A program made the translations under genes and the position numbers. Below, in pieces: positions 12,826-27,530 of a stretch of DNA of 64,000 nucleotides (within the stretch, counting starts at the first letter, position 1; every line of letters begins with the position of its first letter). This DNA comes from Dryococelus australis (lineage: Eukaryota; Arthropoda; Insecta; Phasmatodea; Phasmatidae). Under the pieces are notes generated by a model, which saw only the letters and a list, made by a program, of their open reading frames with translations, ran no database searches and was not told the DNA's origin. Location of the stretch: positions 208,128,709 through 208,192,708 of the forward strand of contig CM057009.1 in NCBI GenBank assembly GCA_029891345.1. The letters are read 5' to 3'.

Positions 12826-13420
12826 TGTTATACTTCCTTAAGGGGAGTATAGTTCATGCAGTTCATGAAGGCAAGTCGAAGGACAATTAATTAAGCTAAA
12901 CTAATTAATTCAGGAGGATCTTTACTGATTCAACTTACAATAATTACATTGTGATGTGGTTGGTGAGGTAAGGGATTGAGGTAGGTGTGAAGGACAATCT
13001 GTTATGGGAGGACAAGGATATAAGGGAATCCGTGCTCTCTCTCACCCTAGCGTAAGACACTTACCCTCCCTCGCCGCTTGGAGACCACCGTTCAGTGAGG
13101 ACAGTTGCTGACTGACAACTCAGCCCTTAGCCACGGTGTCCACCACACTTCTCGTTCATGCCCACCTTTTCCGATATCCTTGATTCCTATTGGCTCTCCC
13201 TTGTAGCCTGGGCAGGGTACTGTTAGATGTTGATGAAATTGCAGCAACTCCACTGTTTTATCCAGACCCCGATATTCTATGCACATCTGCAGATTCCTGC
13301 ATTTTCAGTCATTGCATTATAGTCCTCATTGTTTGTGAACATTTGTTTTAATAATAGTCATTGGCCACATTCCTGCCTTACCCGGCCTAGCTTCTTGTGT
13401 TATGATCATAACACCAGCAA
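12826..13420 (-). repeat. LTR-like block (minus strand) with primer-site-like junction
   Basis: On the minus strand this block runs from GC-richer sequence into an AT-rich part and ends ...GAAGTATAACA, followed directly by TTGGTGGTGGCTTGGTTCC, which resembles the TGG-starting primer-binding site after many 5' LTRs. It precedes the gag relic by about 700 bp on the same strand. No second LTR copy was found, so both boundaries are approximate. Confidence 0.4.
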
Positions 13421-13449
13421 GTGTAGTCTGTAATCACTGGGAGAGTAGA

Positions 13450-14009
13450 GAATGATTGTCCGGCTGGACTGTGGGAAAGTGGAACTAGATTTGTGAGTGA
13501 CACACATTTAGAATGATCTATATGTATGGTGGTGGACATTTAGCTTGTATATGTGTAATTAATAAGTAAGGATTGAGTGAGTGTAGCCAGTATAACAACA
13601 TTGATAATAACTTTGTATACTGATGTTATAAATAATAGCTGTGTCTATTTTATAACATTTTAAACAAATATAGAAATTCAATGTAGTTAATTTATTTTTA
13701 TTAAGATCGCCATTCTTCATGAACTCACAATATCCCCTAGGTGACTTGTAATAACTTAGGCAAATGCAGCAAATACTAGCCATAAAATGGATTGACTCAG
13801 GCAATAACAAAAGGGGTAGGTTGGGTGTTTTGTGAAGTAGAGTGAAGGACACAACCTGCATGGAGATCATGCAGATGAATGTGGCTCTCAATGTCTTAAG
13901 ACAATGCATACCTTCTGGTACGTAGGTATGCCACTTTTTGAAAGTAGCTGACAGTCACTGCATAGATAATTGCATTGTTGGCAAGCAGGCTGGGAGCATC
14001 AGTCTAAAG
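13450..14009. other. No gene recognised
   Basis: Non-coding sequence with no motif I can assign. Confidence 0.5.
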
Positions 14010-14155
14010 GTAGGTAGGTAAGTAAGTGGGCTTAACGTCTCGTCGACAGCAAGGTCATTAGAGATGGTGCAAGTTGCACAAGGAAGAGGGATTGGGGAAG
14101 GAATGGGGAGGAATCAGCCATAGCCTTTGTCAGGGACCTATCCCAGTATATGTGA
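14010..14155 (+). repeat. SINE-like interspersed repeat
   Basis: Starts with GTAGGTAGGT and contains GTGGGCTTAACGTCTCGTCG, then CAAGGTCATTAGAGATGG. The first 54 bp recur at 57226-57279, where they are flanked by a 12-bp direct repeat. Sequences with a 'ggtcattagaga' core are widespread in insect transcripts and genomes, as far as I recall. No gene content. Confidence 0.6.
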
Positions 14156-14583
14156 AATTACATGCAAGTAAAATTTTGAGATTAATATGAAGTTAGCAGT
14201 AGGAGAAAAAACACTTATATTATAAAAATTGAAACTAATTTCTACAAAAAATTTTATTGCATTGTAAAAATAGTTGTATTTGGTTGTTTATTTGTGATTC
14301 TTTTTTGCCAGGAAAACAAAAAAAAAATTTTTGGGCACGAAAACACCAAATAGGATTTAAAAGCAATTCTGATTGTGTACAATTTAGAACTGTATTAGTA
14401 AAAATTGTTTAAAAATGGGTGTTTATCTTAGTAAAATTGAAATAGTATATTGGTTCACAGAAAAGATGGATTGCTGTCGTACCCTTAAAATGGTTGAGAG
14501 AGAGCTCATTTTTTCCAACAGAATAATAATCAAAATAATGTTTTATGTCATACTTTTTGTATTGGTACAAATTCAAAAACTTA

Positions 14584-14758
<175 letters not shown>

Positions 14759-15070
14759 GCGCGCGTGATTTTTTTTTTTTTTTTTTATGTGCTCTGGAAC
14801 TATTATTTTTTTAAAATTTAATTGTTATAGATTTTGTGCATGTAAAATAGACTTGGTGCAATAAATTTTTCTTGTAAATCATCTATTAAGCTATATCATC
14901 ATACCTAGCTTTGTAAAGTGTTTGAGTTAGAAGCATTGTAACATTATGTTCCTGTCCAATCTTGAATATTGGTGTCTGTACACATATAAGTAAATCATTT
15001 TTTTTGTAAGTCTATTTTAACTAGATAAACTAAACAATTTCTTTGACTTCACATTCATTTTCTTTTGAAG
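14759..15070. other. Intron sequence before a TBCD exon
   Basis: T-rich and AT-rich sequence ending in a polypyrimidine stretch and the acceptor TTTTCTTTTGAAG at 15070. No upstream TBCD exon was found in 1-15070, although the reading phase requires one. Confidence 0.7.
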
Positions 15071-15332
15071 GTTTGACATTTCTGAAGAAATGGAAAATAA
15101 AGTGGAGATACGAAAAAGGTTGTGTATCACTCGTACAAAATCTCACAAAAACTGTGGATCCTGCTGTTTCCAGTGGTATTGAATTGACAGCCATCACTGA
15201 TTCGAATTCACTAAGCAGTCAAGAACAGCCATTGGATGAAGATGAACAGTTTGAAGCTGATGCACTTGAATGCTTAAGTGAAGTAATAGATAATTTGATT
15301 GATGCACTTGAGGATCCTGATACTGTTGTAAG
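15071..15332 (+). CDS. TBCD: Tubulin-folding cofactor D, internal exon (acidic linker region)
   Basis: TBCD is a HEAT-repeat cofactor that captures beta-tubulin and joins the cytosolic complex assembling alpha/beta-tubulin heterodimers. This exon begins in phase 1 (two bases completing a Gly codon) and encodes GLTFLKKWKIKWRYEKGC, then a low-conservation acidic linker (LDEDEQFEAD), then IDALEDPDTVVR. That order (GLTFL...WRY..G, acidic linker, KDTVVRW) matches animal TBCD. The acceptor is TTTTGAAG|G and the donor AAG|GTAGTT. The first residues depend on an upstream exon outside what I could find. Confidence 0.85.
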
Positions 15333-15578
15333 GTAGTTAAAAAACATGTTTGGTAAACATTTTGTGATTTTTAAGAAAAATATTTTTGTAAGATAATATT
15401 TATGTTTTGTTCTAAAAGTTTTATGCCTTGTTTTAATTGTTTTTTCCAATAAAATATTTACATTTTGTTCAAAAAATCTTGTTTCTGGTTTTAGAAATTT
15501 TGTAAGAGATGTGTTTTGACTAACGTAGTGTATGACAGTTTATACTAGATTTGTGTGCCTCTTTTTGGAATTTTATAG
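15333..15578 (+). other. TBCD intron, 246 bp
   Basis: Runs from donor GTAGTT to acceptor GGAATTTTATAG. Joining the exons gives an intact AGG codon and the conserved VVRWSAAKG. It is short compared with the next intron. Confidence 0.8.
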
Positions 15579-15727
15579 GTGGTCAGCTGCAAAGGGCATT
15601 GGTCGTATAACAGAAAGATTGACTCAAGAAATGGGTGATATGGTCTTAACCTCTGTGCTAGAAATAGTTTCTGAGAAGAAAAACCATTTTTCCTGGCATG
15701 GTGCTTGTTTGGCGCTTGCACAAATGG
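15579..15727 (+). CDS. TBCD: Tubulin-folding cofactor D, internal exon (conserved WSAAKGIGR block)
   Basis: Encodes [14 protein letters not shown], then [20 protein letters not shown] and LAQM. This is the most conserved stretch of TBCD, a pair of HEAT repeats with WSAAKGIGR and WHG.CLALA. The 49 codons are open, with one base left over to start the next codon. The donor is ATGG|GTACGT, and the frame continues in exon 47427-47655, giving LAQMASRGLL where family members have LAELGRRGLL. This exon alone identifies the gene with high confidence. Confidence 0.93.
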
Positions 15728-16194
15728 GTACGTTTTTAATCTTGTCAATCCTCAAATGGTACAATATGAAACTAAATAAAATTATTTCATGGTACATTCA
15801 AATTGTACTAAAAATTGATAAAAAGTTGTTTATCATGTTGTTTTATTTTCTAAAGCAAGGTTTTTTATCATATGGTTTTATTTTTTGTATCTAAATATAA
15901 TATTAATTTATTACATGACTATAAAGTGTGTTATCGCTGGATAGTATGGTCATATTTCATGCGCCATAGGATAACCTCTAGGTCAATTACATATAATTTT
16001 GCAAATCACCCTAATGTATGAAATACATGGATAACACATCTTGGGATAATATAATAATAATAATAATCACTGGCATAATTTGAACTGCCACAGACCCTTG
16101 AGTGCACGCAAAGATTGAGGGCTAGAAGGGTCACAAATTTTGACTGATTTATGTTTCCTTTAAAATGTGTACTGAGCACATGACCCACATGCAA

Positions 16195-17348
16195 CAAGCC
16201 ATTTACAAAAGTACGTGGATGCCCCGTGAAATGTGAGTTTAACTTAGAGGGCGAAACAGTGCTGCCATCTATTGCATGAGGGCGAAACAGTGCTGCCATC
16301 TACTGCATGAAACAGATGGTCAGCTGTCGCAGTAGTCAGCAGACAGTGCGAGACAGCAGAATGGGATGGTCTGAGGAACTCACAGACTTTTAACATGGTC
16401 AGGGTGTCGGGTGCTACATGTGTAAAAAGTCTGTGCCAGAGGTTTCCACCTTCCTGAATATCCCTAGGTCCATGTTGACCACCAGAGTCCAGTGAGTGTT
16501 GAAAAGGGTCGTACAGAATAATCGTCAATCGTCCATCGCCACCATCACGTAAGAATTCCAACCTGCATCAGAATCTACTCCAAGCATCACAAGTGTTTGA
16601 TGCGAGGTGTGGAAACTTGGTTTCAATGGCTGAGCACCTGACCATAAGCCATACATCACATAGGGAAATGCCAAATGCCATCTTGCATGGTGTAAGGAAC
16701 ATCAAAACTGGACAGTAGAACAGTGGACAACCATTGTGTGGAGTGATGAATCATGGTATACAATGTGATAATCCGATGGTAGGATGTGGGTGTGGCAAAT
16801 GCCTGGTCAAAGACATCTACAGTATGGTCATGTTTCACCTGGAGAGAGCTTGGCCTCCTTGTTGCTTTATGTGGAATTGTTAAGGCACAAGTTTATGTTG
16901 ACATTTTAACCACTTTCGTGTTGCCTACCGTTGAAGACAAGTTCGGGATTCACCATTGTGTCTCAAAATGATCGAGCCTCCGTCTATACTGCAAAGCATG
17001 TGAGGGGTGTGTTCTGATATCATCATCCCGCTAATGGATTGGCCTGCGCAGAATCGTGATTTGTATCCAATAGATCATCTCTGGGATGTTTTGGAGTGTG
17101 AACTTCATACCAGACCATACCAACCCACATTGATATCTCTTTTCATTTTGGTGCTCCTCAAGGAATGGGCTGCCATTCCCTAGGAAACCTTCCACCACCA
17201 GACTGAAAGTATACCTGCAAGGGTGCAGGCTGTCATCAATGCTAAGGGTGGGCCAACACCGTATTGACTGCCAGTGTTCCTATTTTGAGGGCGGCCTAAA
17301 CTTTACTTCATTTGCAAGTGGGTGTCTTGATATTTTTGATCAGTGTAT
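16195..17348 (+). pseudogene. Tc1-like transposon relic, copy 1
   Basis: Tc1-like transposases cut and paste DNA using a DDE triad. The + strand holds broken frames with an N-terminal start (MGWSEELTDF), CKEHQNWTVEQWTTIVWSDE near 16700-16760, LQNDRA near 16960, and QNRDLYPIDHLWDVLE near 17045-17095, which matches the ...PDLNPIEHLWD... third motif with Glu changed to Asp. The right end (GGGTGTCTTGATATTTTTGA) has a weak inverted partner near 16208 (CAAAAGTACGTGGATGCCCC). A second copy lies at 54926-56054 on the same strand. Confidence 0.75.
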
Positions 17349-18019
17349 ATGGCACATACTGGAGTCGTTTTCTAATTAGCCTTTTAAGTTACTAACAGCA
17401 GAGCTATCTTATGATTTCAGATAGTCACCACATTTAGACTAAAATATAATCATGCTGAAAATGCACTTTGGTATAGCGATTATTTCATTTTTGGAAATAT
17501 ATTTATTTGATTTTTGTGAAGTGCCTCCTGGCCGCTTTTGAGCCTTATTAAGTTGCCACTTCTGTAAACTTACACACACACATATAAAGTGGATAGATTT
17601 TAAAAAATATACATAATATCAAAAAACATAGTTTACAAATACACAATCAAACACAAAAGGGAAAAATACAGAGACAAAATCAATATAAACAACATGATAA
17701 ATTTGGTAAAAGCTGTACAGAGTTAATGAAGTTGAGGAGTTTGCCCAGTCTCTAGTTTACACTCTCTCCCCCCCTTCACAAACACACACATACACACACT
17801 CACACTTTTTTCTCTCTCACAATCACACGCTTAGATTCGCACACTCGTTCACACTCATACTCATATCCTCTTACTCACTCTGCTACTGATGGATTAATAG
17901 AAAGTAGCACTGCATGGGATGCAATCTAGGGCCTTGTCGCAACCTCAACTCCAAGTCTGCAATGGCTGTGTACAAGTGTCTATCTTCTACAGATAAACAG
18001 TACAAAAAATTGTTATTAA
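17349..18019. other. No gene; CA/CT-rich stretch
   Basis: Non-coding, with C/A-rich and CT-rich simple sequence at 17570-17585 and 17755-17880. Nothing else recognised. Confidence 0.6.
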
Positions 18020-19340
18020 CGATGGGTCGATACTACATTTTCTTGATGCTCGATACCAGTTTCAATAAAAAAACATTATCATGATACTCGATACAGATAG
18101 TTTTCTAGATACCAAATTAAAATTGTCATAAACACAAAACAACTTGGTCAAGAAAATTGCTAAGTGTACTAGTGTTGTTGACACACACTGATACTACATG
18201 AAAACCCACATTACATTGGAAACAAATGGTGGATGGCCTGTAACCCAAACATCCTTAACCAATGATAAACCAACACAGTATCATTTGATTATTTAAAAAT
18301 TCAGTTTCCACAGTAAAATCTGTAATCAAACTTTGAGGAAAATGATAGCTCAGTACACACTTATGTTGCAATTTTGCAGTTTTTTATTTTATTTTGCAAC
18401 TTCAAGAAAAGTACTGTAACGTTAAATAAATATAGTAATTATCTGATACACCTGTTGTGGCCTAGTCTGCGGAATACACGGGCTAGACCATGACAGGTTC
18501 ATCAGTTAATTATGATGTATTTTAAAAATATTTAATAATGCAGTTGCATCAGATAATTATGGGATAATGTGTGGGATGTACAATAACTACTCAATTTGCT
18601 CATTGTGCCTGTCCACACTTGCTCGCAACTCTCTACCTGCTTTTATATTACCTGAAATATATACCATAAAAGTAATTAATGGGATAAACATGAATTAAAT
18701 GAAAAATGTTGGTGCAGCATATAATTGTGGTAGGTATTGGATGTACAATAACTACTAAATTTGCTTAGTCGTGCCTATCAGTGCTCGCTCACAACTCTCG
18801 ACCCGTTTTTATTGTACCTCAGTTATTTACCATAAAAGTAAGTGATGTCAAAAATCATAATTGTGGTATGTAGGGGTTGCCTAAAAACCCTCAAAGTGCT
18901 CACAGTGGTGTGAATATTATGCTATGATTCAAATATGGTATATTATGGTACACTTGTACATTTAAAATTTAATAACTTGTAAAACATTTGCCCGATCTCG
19001 ACCCGCGAAGCCTTTTTTGGAATGCTTGCGGGAAGCTTTGGAATGCTCTCTTGCAGTTTAGATGATTATGGTACAAATTTAAAAAGTTGCTGTTAATATC
19101 TTGCGAACCGTTGGACCTAGGTAGAATTTTATGGGTACATTGGAATGCCCAAAGGATACAGATTAAATTATGGTATGTTTTTCAAAAGTATTGTACACAT
19201 TCCAAAAGTTATGGTATGATTGTATCATAATTATGGTACAAGAAAATGGATGTTAAAATTTTGATACTTTTGGATATTCTTATGTGATACTCGATACTAC
19301 AAAGTATCGAGGGTATTGAGGTATTGAGAATCCCATCCCT
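18020..19340. mobile_element. hAT-like non-autonomous element with TATCGA-rich ends
   Basis: The left end CGATGGGTCGATACTAC and the inverted right end AGGGATGGGATTCTCAATAC are related, and both are followed by several GATACTCGATAC-type subterminal motifs. A GATGGG start with repeated TATCGA motifs is a known pattern of hAT termini. No transposase was recognised. The interior contains a 165-bp two-copy tandem repeat (about 18553-18870). Flanks are AT-rich and do not show a clear target duplication. Confidence 0.65.
18553..18870. repeat. Two tandem units, period 165 bp
   Basis: GGATGTACAATAACTACT at 18574 recurs at 18739. Each is followed by an ATTTGCT block, a GCTCGC-CAACTCTC block and ACCATAAAAGTAA. 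The copies differ by substitutions and small indels. It lies wholly inside the hAT-like element. Confidence 0.75.
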
Positions 19341-19947
19341 AATTATTATTACTATAAATATCATACATGTGTATAATGCTCTGCCTCACAGTATGTAGGA
19401 TGAGGTGATTTACTCCCCATCAGTTACAAATCCCTCTGCAACAGGTTGAGTCAAATTTGAGTATATATAATTACACAATTCTGCACACACAAATAAGTTG
19501 AAAATTTTATATAAAGTTTTATATACTTATTTGTGAAAGTATTTTTGCCATAGTGCGTATAGAGTTACTCAGTTATAGGCCAGCTCTTGGCATAAATCAT
19601 TCTGGAAAGTGAAAATCAATTAGGTGTCATTTTGTAACAGTTAGTTACATACTATTGGGAACAATAGAGGTTATTTGGAGTATACAGGAAACCAGTGGTT
19701 TCTTTCAATATTGTTTCACAGGATTTAGGCAGGATTTGGGGGGGGGGGGGGGCATAAGTTATCACTCAGGGGAAAAAAAAAACTTGTTATATCAGAACAA
19801 AAAGTTATCCATTAAAGAATTAGAAATTTGAATGAAAATATACCAGTGAACAAACTTCTGAATCAATACGTTGATTACACCATACAAAAGCTTAATCTTT
19901 CGAGCTGTGAGTGACCAAAAAAATTAAAATTTACAATATATTATATA
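19341..19947. other. No gene; 15-nt poly-G at 19738-19752
   Basis: Spacer between two hAT-like elements. AT-rich, with a run of fifteen G. No coding signal. Confidence 0.6.
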
Positions 19948-22050
<2,103 letters not shown>

Positions 22051-22399
22051 TATATATAAAATATTGAGAAATAAAACGACTAAATGTTTCTGTTATCCCA
22101 AAAAAAATACACATAAACATTAGCCTTACTCTTATTCACTCTTCTTAAAACTAGGGCACGTAACCTAACTTATCACGAACTTACAAACATACAATCTGAA
22201 GGGTTACCAAATTATTACTGCTTGAGCAGCCTACAAACGAAAACTCTCATAGCAGACTATTATTGCCAATCTGAAAAACAGTCAGTACTGCTACCTGAAA
22301 AACATTTACTTCCACAAGATACCTTAATGGCTAAACTAGAGCTTATGTAAGACCCAAAAATAAATCTAACAAGCACTTAAAATAATGACTAAATCTCAA

Positions 22400-23482
22400 A
22401 AGAAACAGTTTTACCTTAAGGCTGTACCCATGGCTAACGACAGTACTCTCTCTCTCTCTCTATCTAGTCTCTGACCACTTGACTCGCCTACCCACCCACA
22501 TTCACGGCCAACCAGAACTAACGTGAAACTAAACTCTACCCAATTATCTACTATTTATTAGATTGATTGGGCCATTCCTCCAGAAAATTCTGAAGGAATG
22601 TACCGATCAATCAAAAGAAAATTCAAGCTCATGTTCTGGTGCGACCACAGCCTCCTCTGAGCCAATGCGATGCTGTCACCTTCCACACCCGATCAAGCCA
22701 TCTTGCCGACTCCTGCACTACAATAACTCCTGACCTACTCTCTCAGTCCTCTTTTTGTTGTCCTGGCGTGTCATTGGCCTCAACCAATCAGAATGTGCCA
22801 AGACTCCACCCGGCAATCACGTGCTACCAGGGATCTCTTACTGTGTTCCGTCCTTTCCCCTTGGTTGCCCAAGGGTTCCAGCTGATAGGATCAACAGGAT
22901 GCCTACCTTTATTCCCTCTCACAGCCCTCCAACTCCGTGGCTGCTTGCACGTAAACAAACCTAGCTAGTGCCAGCTTAGGGGTTGGCCATGAAAAAATCT
23001 AGACTGAGGTGTCTTGAAGCTTCGGGACACTCCCCAAAGAAAACTGGTCCTGCTGACCAGGAATTTGCTGTGTTTCACTGCACTACGAATTCTTTCAGGC
23101 ATTTATCTGGAACTATCGGTCGTGAGGCAGTTAAAAAAAAAGTTGCAGTTACGAGCACACACCGTCTAGCGCTTTCTCCAACCAACTACTGCCCGAATCA
23201 AAGAAAAGGAAAAAAAAAAAACATATTCCCAACTGAAATTGATTAACTTAACCTGCTTTATAAAACAAATAGAATAAATTACAATGTATATTAAAACCAA
23301 CAAAAACACAACAGCACTGAGCTGAAACCTAACCTAATACAATCGAACAATAATTCGTTAACAAAAAAGGAAAAAGAGAGGAAATTCCTATTATAATAAA
23401 GGCATCTTAACAAAAAAATACTTAAGAAAAAAAAGAAAAAAAAATCCTATTTTCATCTAAGGCAACATTTTAGGAGTGTGAC
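22400..23482 (-). repeat. LTR-like or promoter-like GC-richer block
   Basis: On the minus strand it starts TGTCACACTCCTAAAATG, a common kind of LTR 5' end. It then passes through A-rich sequence and a GC-richer part with CCAAT-type boxes in both orientations (GATTGGTTGAGGCCAATGAC near 22770-22790, CATTGGCTC near 22660), then AATAAATAG near 22556 and a (CT)n run at 22447-22461. No matching second LTR was found, so the lower boundary is a guess. It could instead be a host regulatory block. Confidence 0.35.
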
Positions 23483-23529
23483 AATATTGAAACTGTTAGT
23501 TAACGAAGCAGCTAGACAAGCAATCGAGA

Positions 23530-24014
23530 TAATGTCAAGAATGTTTTGAGACCTTACCGGGAGTGACCAGGACAATCCATTAGCATTAGAATTTGGAATG
23601 CTATGATCAAAAGTTCTTGTACTAAATTACATTGTTAAGAAATTACAGAGGTATTGACAAGAATAGTTTTGCAGAGAGTGATAGATGCTTTGGAAAAGAT
23701 GATCCACTTTAATATAGAAGTGAACAAAGATGAAGCAACACCAAGTTAAACAAGAGCAAATATCATTGAAAGGCAATCTGAATGTATTTGGAATTGAGAA
23801 GATGGTAACAGAAAAGAAAGATAAAACTTTCTTTCACATCTCCAAACAAGTAAGAGTATTTCTTAAAATTGAGGACATTACTAGGAGCCATAGGATCGGA
23901 CCCAAATGCAGCAATGTATTAATGCCAATCATAGTTAAATTCTTGAGCTATAGGAAGCAGAGTGCACTGTTCCACAACAAGAGAAACCATCAAAGCATAG
24001 AAGTCGCACTATGA
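23530..24014 (+). pseudogene. Non-LTR retrotransposon ORF1 fragment
   Basis: L1-type ORF1 proteins bind RNA in the retrotransposition particle. The open frame at 23730-24014 includes KIEDITRSHRIGP and LMPIIVKFLSYRKQSALFHN, the conserved 'RSHRIG...RPIIVKF..Y..R..v..nk' segment of many insect LINE ORF1 proteins. Neighbouring frames hold earlier parts with shifts (VFGIE repeated in context), so it is broken. No endonuclease or reverse transcriptase follows. Confidence 0.6.
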
Positions 24015-26098
24015 TAAGACCTCACTGCAGTTTGTCTGCAAGTTCTCTAGCAATTCATTGCATGTTCAAAATGAAGAATGTTTGGACAGCTGTGAGCATT
24101 TGAGAAAAATGTCAGTTTTTTTAAACTTTAAATTAGATTTTAAAACAATGAATAATATTATTTACCAAACCAGTGTAAAATGCTTTATACAATACACATC
24201 ATTGTTTATTAGTGCTCTAGTTAACCATTTTTGGGCATATCTATGTTGCTTTTTTTCAATGTACTTGAACTTACACTGCAATAAGGCAATAGTGTAACTT
24301 GTATCTGTATCATGAGCAGCGGTGCTAATGTATATCTATTGCTTTGCAGTGTGAGCAGATATTTATCACTTTAAACTGTCAACTTGTCTCAGAGACCTGC
24401 ATGAGTCATTCTTTCATCCCCTTAATGCACCTTTTTTCTGGTTTCACACATCTCAGTTCAACCCCAGTTGCAAGTTACTCACTCGGGCATGCAGTTGTAG
24501 TTTATTGAATACGGGGTAATTCATACAGTTTCATTTTTTAAATATAAAGTTTGCTGTTTGTGTAGTATGGCATTTATCACAACATGCTAACAAAGTATAA
24601 AAGGAGAGTTTTAACTGTTGTGCCTCAGTTTAAAATAATTTATAAATTGGAGCAGGTTTAGACAGCTGAGAAATTAGCATTCGACTTTGGTATCAGGATA
24701 ACAAACTCGTAGTTTTGTTCATATTGGAGTTAAGAAAATTGTTTTGCGCTGGTATCAAAAATGATGTATCTGGGATCTGGAAATGCCTCGTGCGTGAGTA
24801 GGTTTGCAGGTATAAACATATACACATAATAATTATACATATGACCAATAGTTATAATCAAAAACATTGGAAAATGCTTATCAATAACAACTATATCTCT
24901 CACATAATTGTTGCCAATTTGTACGAACATATTTTCGTTAAGTTTAGAGTTCTTCATATAGATAATTTGTTTATCATTCAAACATGCCCAAATGGAATTA
25001 AAACTTCAAATTTTTACTGTGATCATTTGCCACAACATGTATTATTCTTTATCAGAAACAATCTAGTATGGGAATCATATGCTGATTGATAGGAGTTAAA
25101 ACAAATATGTATAACTAAAATCCAAAATAATTTTTTTTAATATGATTGGCTGACACTATGTGAATTTTGCATTGTGTTGTAGTTGGGTCAAATTTTTGCT
25201 TCAAAAATTGAGTGTATCGCTTTTAATTCAATATGAATACACTGCTGCATGATCTATGCCTGAACATAATGATAATACAAAGTTAACGTGAAGAATGCCA
25301 TGTTAACATCAGTGTGAATCATCCTTAATGTAAAGTGGTAGTCATGTAGATAGTGCTATGGGTCCATTGAATTGTAAATGCTGAAGGTGTATAACTTCAC
25401 CAACTTAGATGAAGCACTTTATTTGGGGTACAAACATAGGCTAGCTGAGGGCATAACTGTGCTTGTTACATCAGTGATGGAACCAGCAAAATAATTTCAT
25501 AGGACGTTAGAAATTAAAGACCAGTTCACTGTTTACAAAAGTTGACATTTCAGAATTTTTAAACTTTGGTTACAAATTGTTTTGTGTGTGTATAGTCACT
25601 AAAATTTAAACAAGCTACGGTTGTTTTCATGATGACTACTGTACACTGTTGTTTATTTACCAGGTTGCCTCAAATAAAATCACTTTAGTGTTTACCAAAT
25701 TACATTCTAAACTTGACACCCACTTGTGACATCTCAAGGATGTTGGTGTGTGCGTAGAGGAAGTGACACAGCCACTGTGCCACATATCACTTTGCGTTAC
25801 CCACATGGTGCCGGTGCAGGCATTGCTATAATTGATGCACCATGAATTACTCATACACTACATTCAGCACTACATAACTTATCAGTTACAATATAGTGTA
25901 CTTTAAATCCTTGAACATACAGTACTTTTCAGATTCTTTGCAATAAACTTATAATTTAAAATCTCCTGTATTATTAGTTAAATTTTAATTTTTAAGTGTT
26001 GTCTGTTGTGCTTCCTTATTTAATTAATTAGATAGTAAACTATATTTTAGATTCCTTCCTAGTTTACTCTCTCTCTCTTTGTGCATATATATTTATAT
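24015..26098. other. No gene recognised
   Basis: AT-rich sequence. Small open frames on both strands (for example 24730-25089) resemble nothing I know. It ends with a CT-rich run just before the solo LTR. Confidence 0.5.
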
Positions 26099-26828
26099 TG
26101 TTGAGCGTTTGTGCTTTGCATCACTTACGAGAGTGGAAATGTGCAAAGGTCATGCATGTAACCCGAGAGTAGGCAGTGAAGACAAAGACCAGTTGCATAG
26201 ACTGGCCTCCACTATAAGCCTTTTGTGGCTCACATGATCCTGACCTTCAGCAGATTGAATTTCTGCATTTATCTGAAGAATGTTCTGGTTAATGACCTAG
26301 TTTCTCTTGGCGTGACTCGGGGTGCGGTGAATTTTCCAGATCAAGGCCAGTGATAGTATAAAAGTGTGACAGGTATCTGATACAGAATTTGAGAGTTGGG
26401 AGTTTGGGCGATTGTGCAGTCTCAAGAAGTAGATAGTGAGCCAGAAGAGCGACGAGTGGCACCGGAAGTGACCAGCAGGAGGAAAATCTGGGACCGCGAG
26501 TATCGGTACAGTGAACAGTACGACTGACAGACTGGACTATTGTACTGGATGCGTGATTTAAAGAATAATGGCAACAGACAGACTGAACATGTGTTAATGA
26601 TGAGTGTGAGTTAATTGACTATAACCAAAGACATAGATTAGGACTTTAATTAGAGTTGAGAGAGACATTAAATACTGTGCTTATTGAGAAATAAAAAAGT
26701 AATAGCTGATATAGATTAATGCTGTAAATAATAGCTGTGTGAATAAATTAAATCAAATTTAGAGGTTTCATTTTTATGAAAACCACCATCCCTCACGTAC
26801 TTCGAAACGTTCCCTCGGGCATCTTGTT

Positions 26829-26831
<3 letters not shown>
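26099..26831 (+). repeat. Solo LTR related to the LTR at 34781-35543, opposite orientation
   Basis: Begins TGTTGAGCGTTTGTGCTTTG and ends CGGGCATCTTGTTATA. Both ends, and central blocks such as GGACTATTG..CTGGATGCGTGA and GAGAGACATTAAATACTGTGC, align in order with the minus-strand LTR at 34781-35543. Length is 733 versus 763 bp. No gag or polymerase follows, so it is a solo or orphan LTR. Its right end runs straight into (TA)n, which hides any target duplication. Confidence 0.75.
26357..26364 (+). promoter_or_regulatory. TATA box of the solo LTR
   Basis: TATAAAAG about 260 bp into the LTR. The LTR also has AATAAA at 26690-26695, giving U3-R-U5 order. The matching site in the sister LTR at 34781-35543 has decayed to CTTTAAGG. 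Confidence 0.6.
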
Positions 26832-26968
<137 letters not shown>

Positions 26969-27239
26969 GGGAGAGGGGGGAGCCAGGTGTGGGAGAGGGA
27001 GTTAATGCTGGTTATATTTCAAACATGATCATCTGAATTTGAATAGTACTTTTATAAACAATAATGTGGTTTGCTTTTTGATAATGTGTATTATGTATAA
27101 AGAAACACATATTTGTACACTATATGGCATAATGTTTTTAGTATACCAGCTCATAATGAAAGTATTTCATGATGGAATTAATTTGTACTCGTCACGCCTG
27201 TATGGATATTTTAATGATTGATAATAGTAACAGTAGGCT

Positions 27240-27530
27240 CTCTCCATAGTCATTTCTCCCTTCCTTCTTCTGGAACTGTGTGCGGCCCAACTCTGGCCGC
27301 TACACTACCCCCTTGGTTGAAGAAGCAGCCATCCCGGCTGCTGTAGTGGACGTGGATCATTAAGGCGTAGATTGCCGAATCCATCCGGGAGAGAGGTCTG
27401 GGGTACTAGGAAGGCCGAGGGGCTCATTAATGGTAGAAACGTGCGCAGAACAAAGGGTGGCACACACAAATTTAATAAAGGGCAGTGTTGAGAACGCAAG
27501 ACTAAATTCAAAACTCCGTTGTACAATTGA
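27240..27530 (-). other. Possible polypurine tract / LTR start junction
   Basis: On the minus strand, an open frame ends LQQPGWLLLQPRG, followed by the purine-rich AAGGGGGTAG and then TGTAGCGGCCAGAGTTGGGC, which has the form of a polypurine tract next to an LTR starting with TG. No partner LTR was found and the LTR's far end is unknown. It does not match the LTR of the element at 29364-35543. Confidence 0.3.

Noticed and set aside
13092..13286. Minus-strand CIEYRGLDK, similar to the C-D-Y-R-x-L-N-K motif of reverse transcriptase
   Set aside because: No other polymerase motif follows on either side, and the region behaves like an LTR upstream of gag, where polymerase would be out of order.
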